Part shown: piece by piece, positions 1 to 6,484 of the stretch
Layout: every line of letters starts with the position of its first letter
How positions within the stretch are numbered: the first letter of the stretch is position 1
The notes under the pieces: model-generated
Database searches by the model: none
What the model was told of the DNA's origin: nothing
The model's input: the letters and a program-made list of their open reading frames with translations, nothing else
Origin: Candidatus Yanofskybacteria bacterium RIFCSPHIGHO2_01_FULL_41_26
Lineage (GTDB): Bacteria > Patescibacteria > Paceibacteria > 2-02-FULL-40-12 > GWA2-44-9
DNA: 36,662 nt
Direction of reading: 5' to 3'
Assembly: GCA_001794055.1 (NCBI GenBank)
Contig: MGJB01000011.1
Coordinates: 1-36,662 of the forward strand
Position numbers and translations under genes: made by a program

Positions 1-1
1 G

Positions 2-1057
2 GCGTTTGTAGACCTCTCTTACTGGGCGCCGAGCGTCGATGCGGTCGCGGGTTCAGCAAATGATGGAACCGCATCGAGCAGTCCGCAAGTCGTTGTTTCT
101 TCTTCTGGCTCGCCGACAGGCATTTTGGTCGCTCTTGCCGATGCCGTCCTGATCCGCGTTCAGAATATCTGGGCGAGCGGGGATATCATTGCTCAGGGCA
201 TCAAAAAAACATATTTCAGCATTGCTGAAACGGTTCAATCCCAGTTTGGCGACATGTCTTTTGACATGGGTACCATGGTAAGTAATTGGCTGTCCCGGGA
301 TATTGCGGTTTCTCCCAATATTCCCGACAGTGAAAGGGCAATATTCCAAAGCAACAATGTCCAGGCCGCCGACCAGTCTAAAGTTGACTTGGCTGAAAAC
401 GGTTCGTATCTGGCCACATACGGCGTTGATTCTACGAGAGGGGAAATAGCTTTGTCGGGGTCATCGCAAATAACGGGCGGAGAGGCGAGGATATTCTTCG
501 ATTTCTCCTTCACTTCCGTCATTTCCGAAAAAATTCCGATTCGGGTCATCATTACGCCGACAACCGCAGTTCAGGGTCAGCTCTACGTTGATGCTAAAAC
601 ACCTTATGGCTTTGTCGTCAAATCCGTGAATGGCTCTGGAGAGGCATCGTTTGATTGGCTGGTTATTGCCCGCCGAAAGGGATTCGAGGGAACTGACGTA
701 TTCGGTTCGACATCTTCATCATCTTTCTCGTCGCCAAGCGACTCAGGATCTGCGGTGACTTCGTCACCGACCCCTTCTCCTTCGTCGTCTGACGACTCCT
801 CAGGATCTACGGTGACTCCGTCACCTACAACATCGCCTACGACAACACCTGAAACCAGCCCGGAACCTACACCAGAAACGACTGCGTCGCCGACACCAGC
901 CCCGTCGGAATCCCCATCGCCTGTTCCTGAATTAACGCCGGAGGCTACGCCGAGCCCCACCCCGACCACGACCCCGACCCCGGATGCTACACCAGAACCC
1001 ACTCCGATGCCGTCGGACACACCTGCTCCAACGCCTGATGCAACCCCGAGCCCTTAA
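2..1057 (+). CDS. C-terminal part of a surface-exposed Thr/Pro-rich protein (5' end outside window)
   Basis: The reading frame is open from base 2 and ends with TAA at 1055-1057, so the start lies upstream of the window. The first ~235 visible residues form a beta-rich globular part (motifs SQITGGEARIFFD and FDWLVIARRKGFE). I have seen similar segments in large secreted or cell-surface proteins of Parcubacteria. The last ~100 residues are low-complexity Ser/Thr/Pro (TPSPTTSP, TPEPTP), typical of a wall-spanning or glycosylated stalk. No C-terminal membrane anchor follows the stalk. The final base of the stop codon is also the first base of the palindrome of the downstream transposon, so insertion may have cut off the original C-terminus. 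The region is richer in GC than its neighbours. The function is unknown beyond a likely extracellular location. Confidence 0.7.
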   Translation, partial: AFVDLSYWAPSVDAVAGSANDGTASSSPQVVVSSSGSPTGILVALADAVLIRVQNIWASGDIIAQGIKKTYFSIAETVQSQFGDMSFDMGTMVSNWLSRDIAVSPNIPDSERAIFQSNNVQAADQSKVDLAENGSYLATYGVDSTRGEIALSGSSQITGGEARIFFDFSFTSVISEKIPIRVIITPTTAVQGQLYVDAKTPYGFVVKSVNGSGEASFDWLVIARRKGFEGTDVFGSTSSSSFSSPSDSGSAVTSSPTPSPSSSDDSSGSTVTPSPTTSPTTTPETSPEPTPETTASPTPAPSESPSPVPELTPEATPSPTPTTTPTPDATPEPTPMPSDTPAPTPDATPSP

Positions 1058-1105
1058 TACAATGGGGGTCTTTGTATTGACCCTATACAAAGACCCCCAT
1101 TGTAT
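1057..1105. repeat. Left REP-like hairpin of the RAYT element
   Basis: The arms 1057-1077 and 1085-1105 are perfect 21-base inverted repeats with loop TGACCCT. Each arm contains a run of five G or five C. The hairpin directly follows the surface-protein gene and could also act as its transcript end, although it has no T-tract. Confidence 0.9.
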
Positions 1106-1119
1106 GGTAATAAAGATAA

Positions 1120-1743
1120 ATGAACACAAGAGATTACAAAGAATGTGCACCCGGCAAGTATTACCATATTTTTAATCGTGGCAATGGAAAACAAAATATT
1201 TTTTATAACCCCGAAGATTATGCATTCTTTATTTCTCGTCTTAAATCTAATTTATATCCTTCAGACGATGACTCAAGTAGAATTCAAAAACTTCCCCCCG
1301 ATTCTTTTTCGCTAATCGCATATTGTTTGATGCCTAACCATTATCATTTATTAATTAGGCAAAATAAAGATATCCCTACGAGTAAACTTGTTTCAAAGGT
1401 TTGTACTAGTTATGGTAAATTCTTAAATAAAAAATATGACAAAGTTGGTCATTTGTTCCAAGATCATTTCAAACAAATTAATGTTTCAGATAATAAATAT
1501 TTGATTTGGCTTTCTTGTTATATCCATGATAATCCAAAATCTGCGGGACTCGTGAACAAGCTGTATAATTATGAGTGGAGTAGTTTTAGGTTTTATATGA
1601 GTGGAAGAGGGAATTTGCCTTGTGATAATAAGGTAATTTTAGATCAGTTCAAAAATGTTAGTGAGTATGAAAAGTTAGTTGAAGAGAGCCACTTGTTAAT
1701 TAAAAATAATAAAGAGTTACCGGGTGACTTACTTTTAGACTGA
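1120..1743 (+). CDS. REP-associated tyrosine transposase (Y1_Tnp / IS200-like family)
   Basis: This 207-residue protein belongs to the single-strand HUH transposases that act on hairpin DNA. The start of the domain is YYHIFNRGNGKQNIF. The HUH metal-binding motif is seen as MPNHYHLL around residues 71-78 (His74-Tyr-His76). The segment SYGKFLNKKYDKVGHLFQ around 97-114 is the typical region of the nucleophilic tyrosine, probably Tyr98. The conserved tail pattern YIHDNPKSAGLV follows at about 137-148. The length is normal for the family and the gene looks intact. A TAATAA at 1108-1113 sits about 7 bases before the ATG, which would make the message leaderless. The hairpins on both sides are presumably its substrate. 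Confidence 0.88.
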   Translation: MNTRDYKECAPGKYYHIFNRGNGKQNIFYNPEDYAFFISRLKSNLYPSDDDSSRIQKLPPDSFSLIAYCLMPNHYHLLIRQNKDIPTSKLVSKVCTSYGKFLNKKYDKVGHLFQDHFKQINVSDNKYLIWLSCYIHDNPKSAGLVNKLYNYEWSSFRFYMSGRGNLPCDNKVILDQFKNVSEYEKLVEESHLLIKNNKELPGDLLLD

Positions 1744-1791
1744 CATTTACAATGGGGGTCTTTGTATACAAAGACCCCCATTGTAAATGTC
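1742..1791. repeat. Right REP-like hairpin of the RAYT element
   Basis: Bases 1742-1791 form a perfect 50-base palindrome (25-base arms, no loop, centre GTATAC). It contains the same core as the left hairpin. It begins within the transposase stop codon. Confidence 0.92.
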
Positions 1792-1863
1792 CACATTGAT
1801 AAAGTCGTGTTGATTGGGTAAAATTAATACAGTAAAAAAGGTTTAATTAAATACTTAAATCTT

Positions 1864-1909
1864 TAAATATTTGGTCCGCCAGCCGGCGGAGGAATGCCTA
1901 AATATTTGG
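1864..1909. repeat. GC-rich palindrome flanked by an 11-base direct repeat
   Basis: TAAATATTTGG occurs at 1864-1874 and again at 1899-1909. Between them is a 24-base block containing the palindrome TCCGCC-AGCC-GGCGGA (1875-1890). The layout looks like a small inserted element with a target duplication. The same type of GGC-rich palindrome recurs inside several genes of the window. Confidence 0.65.
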
Positions 1910-1933
1910 AGGGGTTAAGTGTTTTAAGTAAAA

Positions 1934-4387
1934 ATGGATGCCAATTTTTTGGACGGTAGGGAGGTCGATATCAAGACAGTTTCTTACGACAACCCCGACG
2001 AAACTGTGGAACTTTCAGAAGCCGGATTTCTGGAAACAAAAGAGACAATTTATAGCAGGACGAGCCGTTGGTTTTTGTGTGTCGGTATCTTTGTTTTACC
2101 GCTCTTCTTTTTGCCGTGGACGACAAGTTTTTTGGAGTTTAACAAACAGATGCTTTTATTAGTTTTGGCAGGAGTGGTTTTAATTCTGTGGCTTTTGCAT
2201 GTAGTTATTTCCGGGCAATTATCTTGGAGGGCTAATTCTTTAGACAAAGGAGTGGTGGCGTTACTTTTTGCTATTTTTCTTTCAACTGTTTTTTCTCTGG
2301 CCAGGTTTAAGAGCTTATTCGGGTTAACGGGAAGCTTGAGCGACGCGCTTGTTACTGTCATTGCTCTTTCGGTATTTTATTTTGGAATAGTAAATCTTTT
2401 TGACGATAAAGGAAGAAAGGCGCGCGCTATTCTCGAGTACTCTTTGTTTGTTGTTCTTCTTTACGGCGTTTTAAATATGTTTGGGATCTCGGTATTTCGA
2501 TATATCGATATATCGAAATTTCAATTCGCGGCTTCCAAAACATTCAACACTGTCGGATCAATTAATGCTCTGGGCATGATTGCGGCGGCGGCCTTGCCGT
2601 TATTCTACAAGAGCAATCTCTCAATATTTCGATATTTCAATATTTCGAGAATCGGGATGATTCTTGCCTTGGTTATATTGGTAGTTCTCAATTGGTGGGT
2701 ACTTTGGGCTGTAGCCATAGCTGGAATGGCAACGATTATAGCCCTGGACAGCTTAAATCATGAATCAGGAATGGTAAATCGGGAGTCAAAATTCAGAATG
2801 TCCAGGTTCCTGCTACCAATGACGGTAATTGTTCTGGGAGTTTTCCTTATGGTTGTTGGTTTTAATTTAAATTTTCTAAAGAAAGACTTTCCGATTGAAG
2901 TGGCGCCGTCCTTCGGTTTGTCGACTAATATTGCTGAATCAGTGTTGAAAAAGAGCGTAGCTTTCGGCTACGGACCGGAAAATTTTTCTTTGGCTTTTGA
3001 TCAATATGGCGCCGCAACTCTTGCCAATACAACCTTGTCAAGCGCAAAGTTTTTTGACTCTACGTCCCAGGTTCTTAATTGGGCCGTTGACGGAGGGTTG
3101 ATTGTGCTTGCCGCCTTCGCTTTTCTCTTGTGGCTTATTATTAAAAACATATCAAAACATCTGTCTGTCCGGCAGGCGGGTCGAAATATAAACATGTCGA
3201 GTGAAGACATCGGTGTTTTCTCGGTACTTGTAGCTTTAATCACGGGGATGTTCTTGTATCCATTCAATCTCACCCTCATGTTCGTCGCTTATGTAGCGAT
3301 GGGTCTGGTCGCCGTATCTTTGTGGGGAGACAACAAAAAGTCATTTAATGTCGAAGAGAGAGCTTCTACTTCTCTTGTTTCTTCGCTCGGCTTCATTGGC
3401 GGGCTAATTCTTGTTCTTGTCGGTTTTTATTTCGGAACGGTTTTATATATTTCTGACATAAAGTATGCCCAGGCTCTATCCAGCCAGGACATTAATAAAG
3501 CAGCCAGTCTTCTCGGCGAAGCTGTTAATTGGAACGGTCAGGATGACAGGTATTACAGAACATCTTCCCAGGTCGTATTGTCCTTGCTTTCAATGGAATT
3601 AAACAAAAAAGCCGGTGATGTTGATAAAACAAAAGTCCAGAATTATTTAGCTTCCGTCATAAATTTATCCAAGAATGCCACCGACGTGGTTCCGAGAGAA
3701 TCAAACAATTGGTCAAATTTGGGCAACACATACCAGAGTTTAATAGGAATTGTGGACGGAGTAGAAAAGCTTGCCGAGGATTCATATTTGAAGGCGGCCG
3801 AGCTTCGGCCGGGAGATGCGTCTTTTTATAACAAAATCGGAAGCATGTATCTGGCAAAATCAGATCTGGCCCGCCAATTAGCTGCCAGTGGAGGAACTAA
3901 TGCGGCGCGGTTCCAACAAGAAGTGGTTCCGGATTTGAATAAGGCCCAGGAAAATTTCCAGAAAGCTATAAATATTTCGAGCAGTTTCGGGTTGGCTATA
4001 TATAACTTGGGAGTCGTATATGACAGGATGGGCAAAGTACCGGAGGCCATTGCGCAGCTCGAAAAAATAGCGCCGTATAACAGCGATCAGCCGTCATTGG
4101 CTTTTGAACTTGGTCTTCTTTACTATCGTAACAATCAGAAAGACAAGGCCTTTTCTCAATTACAAAATGCGGTTCTTTTGTCTCCCGATTTTGCCAATGC
4201 CCGCTGGTATTTGGGATTACTGTTTGAAGAAAGACAAGATATTCCTAATGCAATGGACCAGATGCGAAAGATCTTAAGTGTTGACGCCAACAAGGATAAC
4301 CAGACGGTATTAACCAAACTAGATGAACTTCAACGCGGAAAGAAAACAATTCCTCCCAAAAAAGTATTGGACCAAAAGCCTCTCTGA
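1934..4387 (+). CDS. O-antigen ligase / polymerase-like membrane protein with C-terminal TPR repeats
   Basis: The 817-residue protein has about twelve hydrophobic segments in its first ~520 residues, beginning WFLCVGIFVLPLFFLPW. A central segment pattern fits the Wzy_C / O-antigen ligase fold, which joins or polymerises surface glycans on the outer face of the membrane. Residues ~600-790 form tetratricopeptide repeats (for example NLGVVYDRMGKVPEAIAQLEK and FELGLLYYRNNQKDKAFSQL). This fusion is common in Patescibacteria. A GGAGGGG at 1908-1914 lies ~19 bases before the ATG, rather far for a ribosome site. In-frame palindromic insertions encode FRYIDISKFQ, SIFRYFNISR and SVRQAG (see repeat entries). 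The 3' end overlaps mltG by 65 bases. The glycan substrate is unknown. Confidence 0.75.
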   Translation: MDANFLDGREVDIKTVSYDNPDETVELSEAGFLETKETIYSRTSRWFLCVGIFVLPLFFLPWTTSFLEFNKQMLLLVLAGVVLILWLLHVVISGQLSWRANSLDKGVVALLFAIFLSTVFSLARFKSLFGLTGSLSDALVTVIALSVFYFGIVNLFDDKGRKARAILEYSLFVVLLYGVLNMFGISVFRYIDISKFQFAASKTFNTVGSINALGMIAAAALPLFYKSNLSIFRYFNISRIGMILALVILVVLNWWVLWAVAIAGMATIIALDSLNHESGMVNRESKFRMSRFLLPMTVIVLGVFLMVVGFNLNFLKKDFPIEVAPSFGLSTNIAESVLKKSVAFGYGPENFSLAFDQYGAATLANTTLSSAKFFDSTSQVLNWAVDGGLIVLAAFAFLLWLIIKNISKHLSVRQAGRNINMSSEDIGVFSVLVALITGMFLYPFNLTLMFVAYVAMGLVAVSLWGDNKKSFNVEERASTSLVSSLGFIGGLILVLVGFYFGTVLYISDIKYAQALSSQDINKAASLLGEAVNWNGQDDRYYRTSSQVVLSLLSMELNKKAGDVDKTKVQNYLASVINLSKNATDVVPRESNNWSNLGNTYQSLIGIVDGVEKLAEDSYLKAAELRPGDASFYNKIGSMYLAKSDLARQLAASGGTNAARFQQEVVPDLNKAQENFQKAINISSSFGLAIYNLGVVYDRMGKVPEAIAQLEKIAPYNSDQPSLAFELGLLYYRNNQKDKAFSQLQNAVLLSPDFANARWYLGLLFEERQDIPNAMDQMRKILSVDANKDNQTVLTKLDELQRGKKTIPPKKVLDQKPL
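2494..2519. repeat. AT-rich palindromic insertion (ATATCGAAAT family)
   Basis: A perfect 26-base palindrome built from ATTTCGATATATC. It encodes residues RYIDISKF inside the O-antigen ligase-like gene. Confidence 0.8.
2623..2650. repeat. AT-rich repeat, second copy in the same gene
   Basis: AATATTTCGATATTTC followed by AATATTTCGAGA is three staggered copies of an ATATTTCGA unit, encoding FRYFNIS. Confidence 0.65.
3161..3180. repeat. GC-rich palindromic insertion inside a gene
   Basis: CTGTCCGGCAGGCGGG resembles the GCC-NNNN-GGC palindromes at 1875, 11251, 14259, 17011 and 27838. It encodes SVRQAG in a loop of the membrane protein. Confidence 0.5.
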
Positions 4388-5366
4388 TTTAAAGATATTT
4401 TTCAAGGAACATAAAACACGCTTAGTTGCTCTGGTGGCGGTAAGTGTGTTTTTGGCATGGATGGCAGCGGGAATTTTCCGGTCTCCCCTTAATGAACCGA
4501 AAGTGGTTGTAATAAAAGGCGGAGTAGGCGCTTATGCCATAGCCGAAATCTTGAAACAAGAAGGGATAATAACAAATAAATTTTTATTTGTTGCTTATAC
4601 GTTTATAACCGGGAACGAAAAAAAGCTCCAAGCCGGAAATTATTTATTTAAACCGGGAGTTACCGTTCCGGACATAATCAATTCTGTTTCAAATGGTCTT
4701 GCCGAATCCGATGATATTATTGTAACCATACCGGAAGGGTTTAATGTGTGGGAGATTGATAAAAGATTGGCCAGTTTTGGGTTGATTGTTGAAGGAGAAT
4801 TTGCCAGAAAATATCAACCGCAAGAAGGGGAATTCTTCCCAGACACCTATCGTTTTAGTAAAGAAGGAGAAACAGTCGATACGATTGCTGAAAAGATGAA
4901 GAATAATTTGGATAGAAACATTTTAACGATCGCATCTATTCTGGAAAAAGAGGCTCGGGAGGAAGAAGATATGCGATTGGTGGCTGGGGTTATCAGAAAC
5001 CGCCTTGCCAAAAAGACGCCTTTGGCAATCGATGCTACTGTTTCTTACGGTGCCTGCCTTAGAGATTTACAAGTCCGACTTGTAAATATATCGAAATATC
5101 AAAATATCAAATATAAAAATTGCGATGTAACTCAAGTAGGAGTCGGAGCGGAAATAAAAATCGACGGTCCTTACAATACTTACACTAGGCAGGGATTGCC
5201 ACCCGGGCCGATATCAAATCCGGGGATTAAATCAATATCCGCCGCCTTAAATCCCGCCACCACTCCCTACTTTTATTATCTCTCCACCCGTGACGGCAGT
5301 CAGATTATTTTCTCCAAAACCGCTGCTGAACATGCGGCAAACCGCCGCAAATATTTGGGGCTTTGA
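4323..5366 (+). CDS. mltG: Endolytic murein transglycosylase MltG (YceG-like)
   Basis: MltG cuts nascent peptidoglycan strands at the membrane and sets glycan chain length. The 347-residue protein has one N-terminal transmembrane helix (residues ~34-52) and a LysM-like segment (PEGFNVWEIDKRLASFG, ~138-154). The catalytic region is ASILEKEAREEEDMRLVAGVIRNR, cut here to ILEKEAREEED, with the active-site Glu in ILEKE. The family signature PYNTYTRQGLPPGPISNPG follows. A foreign-looking block (DLQVRLVNISKYQNIKYKN split by repeats at 5066-5110) interrupts the conserved region between the strand DATVSYG and the PYNTY motif. The spacer just before ILEKE is shorter than usual. The ATG lies inside the preceding gene (65-base overlap); no later ATG, GTG or TTG precedes the membrane helix, so this start is retained. 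Its stop codon overlaps the -35 box of the rplJ promoter. Confidence 0.88.
   Translation: MNFNAERKQFLPKKYWTKSLSDLKIFFKEHKTRLVALVAVSVFLAWMAAGIFRSPLNEPKVVVIKGGVGAYAIAEILKQEGIITNKFLFVAYTFITGNEKKLQAGNYLFKPGVTVPDIINSVSNGLAESDDIIVTIPEGFNVWEIDKRLASFGLIVEGEFARKYQPQEGEFFPDTYRFSKEGETVDTIAEKMKNNLDRNILTIASILEKEAREEEDMRLVAGVIRNRLAKKTPLAIDATVSYGACLRDLQVRLVNISKYQNIKYKNCDVTQVGVGAEIKIDGPYNTYTRQGLPPGPISNPGIKSISAALNPATTPYFYYLSTRDGSQIIFSKTAAEHAANRRKYLGL
5066..5110. repeat. Composite palindromic insertion inside mltG
   Basis: TTTACAAGT-CCG-ACTTGTAAA (5066-5086) is a 9-base-arm palindrome. It is followed by the AT-rich repeat ATATATCGAAATATC (5086-5100) and a partial copy AAAATATC. Together they add ~19 residues to mltG in frame. 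Confidence 0.75.
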
Positions 5367-5391
5367 CATTTAAAATAGATTTTGCTAGTAT
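5363..5391 (+). promoter_or_regulatory. Promoter of rplJ-rplL
   Basis: TTGACA (5363-5368), 17-base spacer, TAGTAT (5386-5391), with TG one base before the -10 box. The predicted transcript start is near 5398, directly before the L10 leader. The -35 box overlaps the mltG stop codon. Confidence 0.75.
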
Positions 5392-5397
5392 TTTCTA

Positions 5398-5522
5398 ATC
5401 CTCCTTCGCTAAAGAAAGCTTCGGAGGACAAAGCCGTAGACAGCGTGATGAACGCCGAGGTGACAAGATATTTCGAAATATCGATTATCGGTTGTCATCT
5501 ACGGAAAAACCGTAGTTTTTTT
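5398..5522 (+). promoter_or_regulatory. Ribosomal protein L10 leader with intrinsic terminator (attenuator)
   Basis: The segment GTAGACAGCGTGATGA...CGCCGAGG (5436-5460) matches the L10-binding core of L10 leaders (GACAGC and GCCGAGG elements). Helices seen are CCGTAGA/TCTACGG (5434-5440 with 5498-5504), GCGT/ACGC (5443-5446 with 5452-5455), and TGACAA/TTGTCA (5461-5466 with 5492-5497). CTACGG (5499-5504) can instead pair with CCGTAG (5510-5515) to make a terminator followed by seven T (5516-5522). The outer leader helix and the terminator therefore exclude each other. Autogenous control by L10-L12 is known for this family; the exact switch direction is inference. An upstream hairpin TCCTCC...GGAGGA (5398-5429) is a further repeat-like element. 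Confidence 0.82.
5467..5482. repeat. AT-rich palindrome inside the L10 leader
   Basis: GATATTTCGAAATATC is a perfect 16-base palindrome. It forms the tip of one leader helix and is the archetype of the AT-rich repeat seen in four other places within 3.3 kb. Confidence 0.85.
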
Positions 5523-6044
5523 ATGAAAAATAAAACCCAAAAAAAAGAAGAACTGAAGAAGCTTAAAGAAAAACTTCCGAAGTCCACAATAACGGTATTT
5601 ACCACCTTTTCAAGAGCAGGCGAGAAGGGGCTTTCTGTGGCCCAGATGTCGGAATTGAAAAAGGTGTTAAGAGCAATTGATGCCGAGCTTTTTGTGACCA
5701 AGAAAACATTAATGGATTTAGCGTTGAGACAATATGTTGATATATCGAAATATCCTGGTTTAGATATATACGGCATGGATGGTTCTGTCGGATTAGTATT
5801 AGGAGGCGGAGAAGGTTATGCGATTTCAAAAAAACTTTACGAATTTGCCAAGAAGAACAAGGCCCTGCAGTTTTTCGGAGCTATTTTTGAAAATAATTTT
5901 ATAGGCAAAGACGGATTTTTAGAAATGGCCAAAATGCCGTCCAGGGAAACATTACTGGCAAGATTATTTGGAATGATGAAATATCCGATTTCAGGATTAG
6001 CAATTGTTTTAAGCGAGGTAGCAAAACTAAAACCTGAAGCGTAA
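5523..6044 (+). CDS. rplJ: 50S ribosomal protein L10
   Basis: L10 forms the base of the ribosomal stalk and carries L7/L12 dimers. The 173-residue product shows the L10 N-terminal pattern (KKLKEKLPKSTITVFTTFS, then LSVAQMSELKKVLRAIDAE and KKTLMDLAL). The C-terminal tail (LLARLFGMMKYPISGLAIVL) is the L7/L12-binding helix. An open frame extends upstream to 5382, but that would run through the L10 leader. The ATG at 5523 gives the normal N-terminus and directly follows the terminator T-tract, so there is no Shine-Dalgarno. Residues YVDISKYPGL are encoded by a palindromic repeat (5739-5754) and look like an insertion. It is co-transcribed with rplL. Confidence 0.9.
   Translation: MKNKTQKKEELKKLKEKLPKSTITVFTTFSRAGEKGLSVAQMSELKKVLRAIDAELFVTKKTLMDLALRQYVDISKYPGLDIYGMDGSVGLVLGGGEGYAISKKLYEFAKKNKALQFFGAIFENNFIGKDGFLEMAKMPSRETLLARLFGMMKYPISGLAIVLSEVAKLKPEA
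5739..5754. repeat. AT-rich palindromic insertion inside rplJ
   Basis: GATATATCGAAATATC differs from the leader palindrome at 5467 by one base. It encodes the DISKY peptide also found in mltG and in the O-antigen ligase-like gene. Confidence 0.75.
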
Positions 6045-6098
6045 AACGTGAAACGTGAAACGTCTGAATGATGATTCACGATTCATGCTTCACGATTC
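6044..6098. repeat. Tandem and inverted short repeats between rplJ and rplL
   Basis: Three near-tandem 7-base units AAACGTG (6044-6063) are followed by TTCACGATTCATGCTTCACG. Each TTCACG can pair with CGTGAA, so the spacer can fold into a hairpin between the two genes. Confidence 0.55.
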
Positions 6099-6106
6099 AA
6101 GAAGTT

Positions 6107-6484
6107 ATGGAAAAAAATCAATTTATCGAATCAGTGGAAAAAATGTCCGTGGCCGAATTGAATGATTTGGTTAAAGCACTGGAAGAAAAGTTCGGCGTAT
6201 CGGCCGCTGCCTTCGCCGCTGGCGCGGCTTCGGCAAGTCCAAGCGGCGCTGATGCTGAAGCTGGCGAAGAAAAGGACAGTTTTACAGTTGTCTTAAAAGA
6301 TGCCGGTTCAGCTAAAATTCAAGTTATTAAAGTTCTTCGAGAATTGACTGGTCTGGGATTAAAAGAAGTTAAAGATATTACCGATAAAGTTCCGGCTAAT
6401 GTCAAAGAAGGCGTCAAAAAAGCTGATGCTGAAGAAATGAAAGCAAAACTGGAATCCGCCGGGGCCGTAATCGAACTTAAATAG
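6107..6484 (+). CDS. rplL: 50S ribosomal protein L7/L12
   Basis: L7/L12 is the mobile stalk protein that recruits translational GTPases. The 125-residue product has the N-terminal dimerisation domain (FIESVEKMSVAELNDLVKAL), an Ala/Gly-rich hinge (residues ~40-65) and the conserved C-terminal domain (KIQVIKVLRELTGLGLKEVK). An upstream ATG at 6068 is in frame, but the 13 extra residues do not resemble the family and are encoded by the intergenic repeat, so I start at 6107. Its end overlaps by 8 bases with the end of the convergent minus-strand gene. Confidence 0.92.
   Translation: MEKNQFIESVEKMSVAELNDLVKALEEKFGVSAAAFAAGAASASPSGADAEAGEEKDSFTVVLKDAGSAKIQVIKVLRELTGLGLKEVKDITDKVPANVKEGVKKADAEEMKAKLESAGAVIELK

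Larger units (their letters stand above)
1057..1791. mobile_element. RAYT element: tyrosine transposase between two REP-like hairpins
   Basis: A single transposase gene is bounded by hairpins that share the same 20-base core (TACAATGGGG...) and its complement. One starts at the stop codon of the upstream gene and the other begins at the transposase stop codon. This is the arrangement of a REP-associated tyrosine transposase with its recognition palindromes. The left hairpin has a 7-base loop; in the right one the arms meet without a loop. Confidence 0.75.

Noticed and set aside
604..1020. Long open frame on the minus strand opposite the Thr/Pro-rich region
   Set aside because: It is a low-complexity Gly/Val shadow of the repetitive plus-strand coding sequence.
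5382..5522. Longer N-terminus for L10 starting at 5382
   Set aside because: It would translate the L10 leader and its terminator; the resulting residues do not resemble L10.
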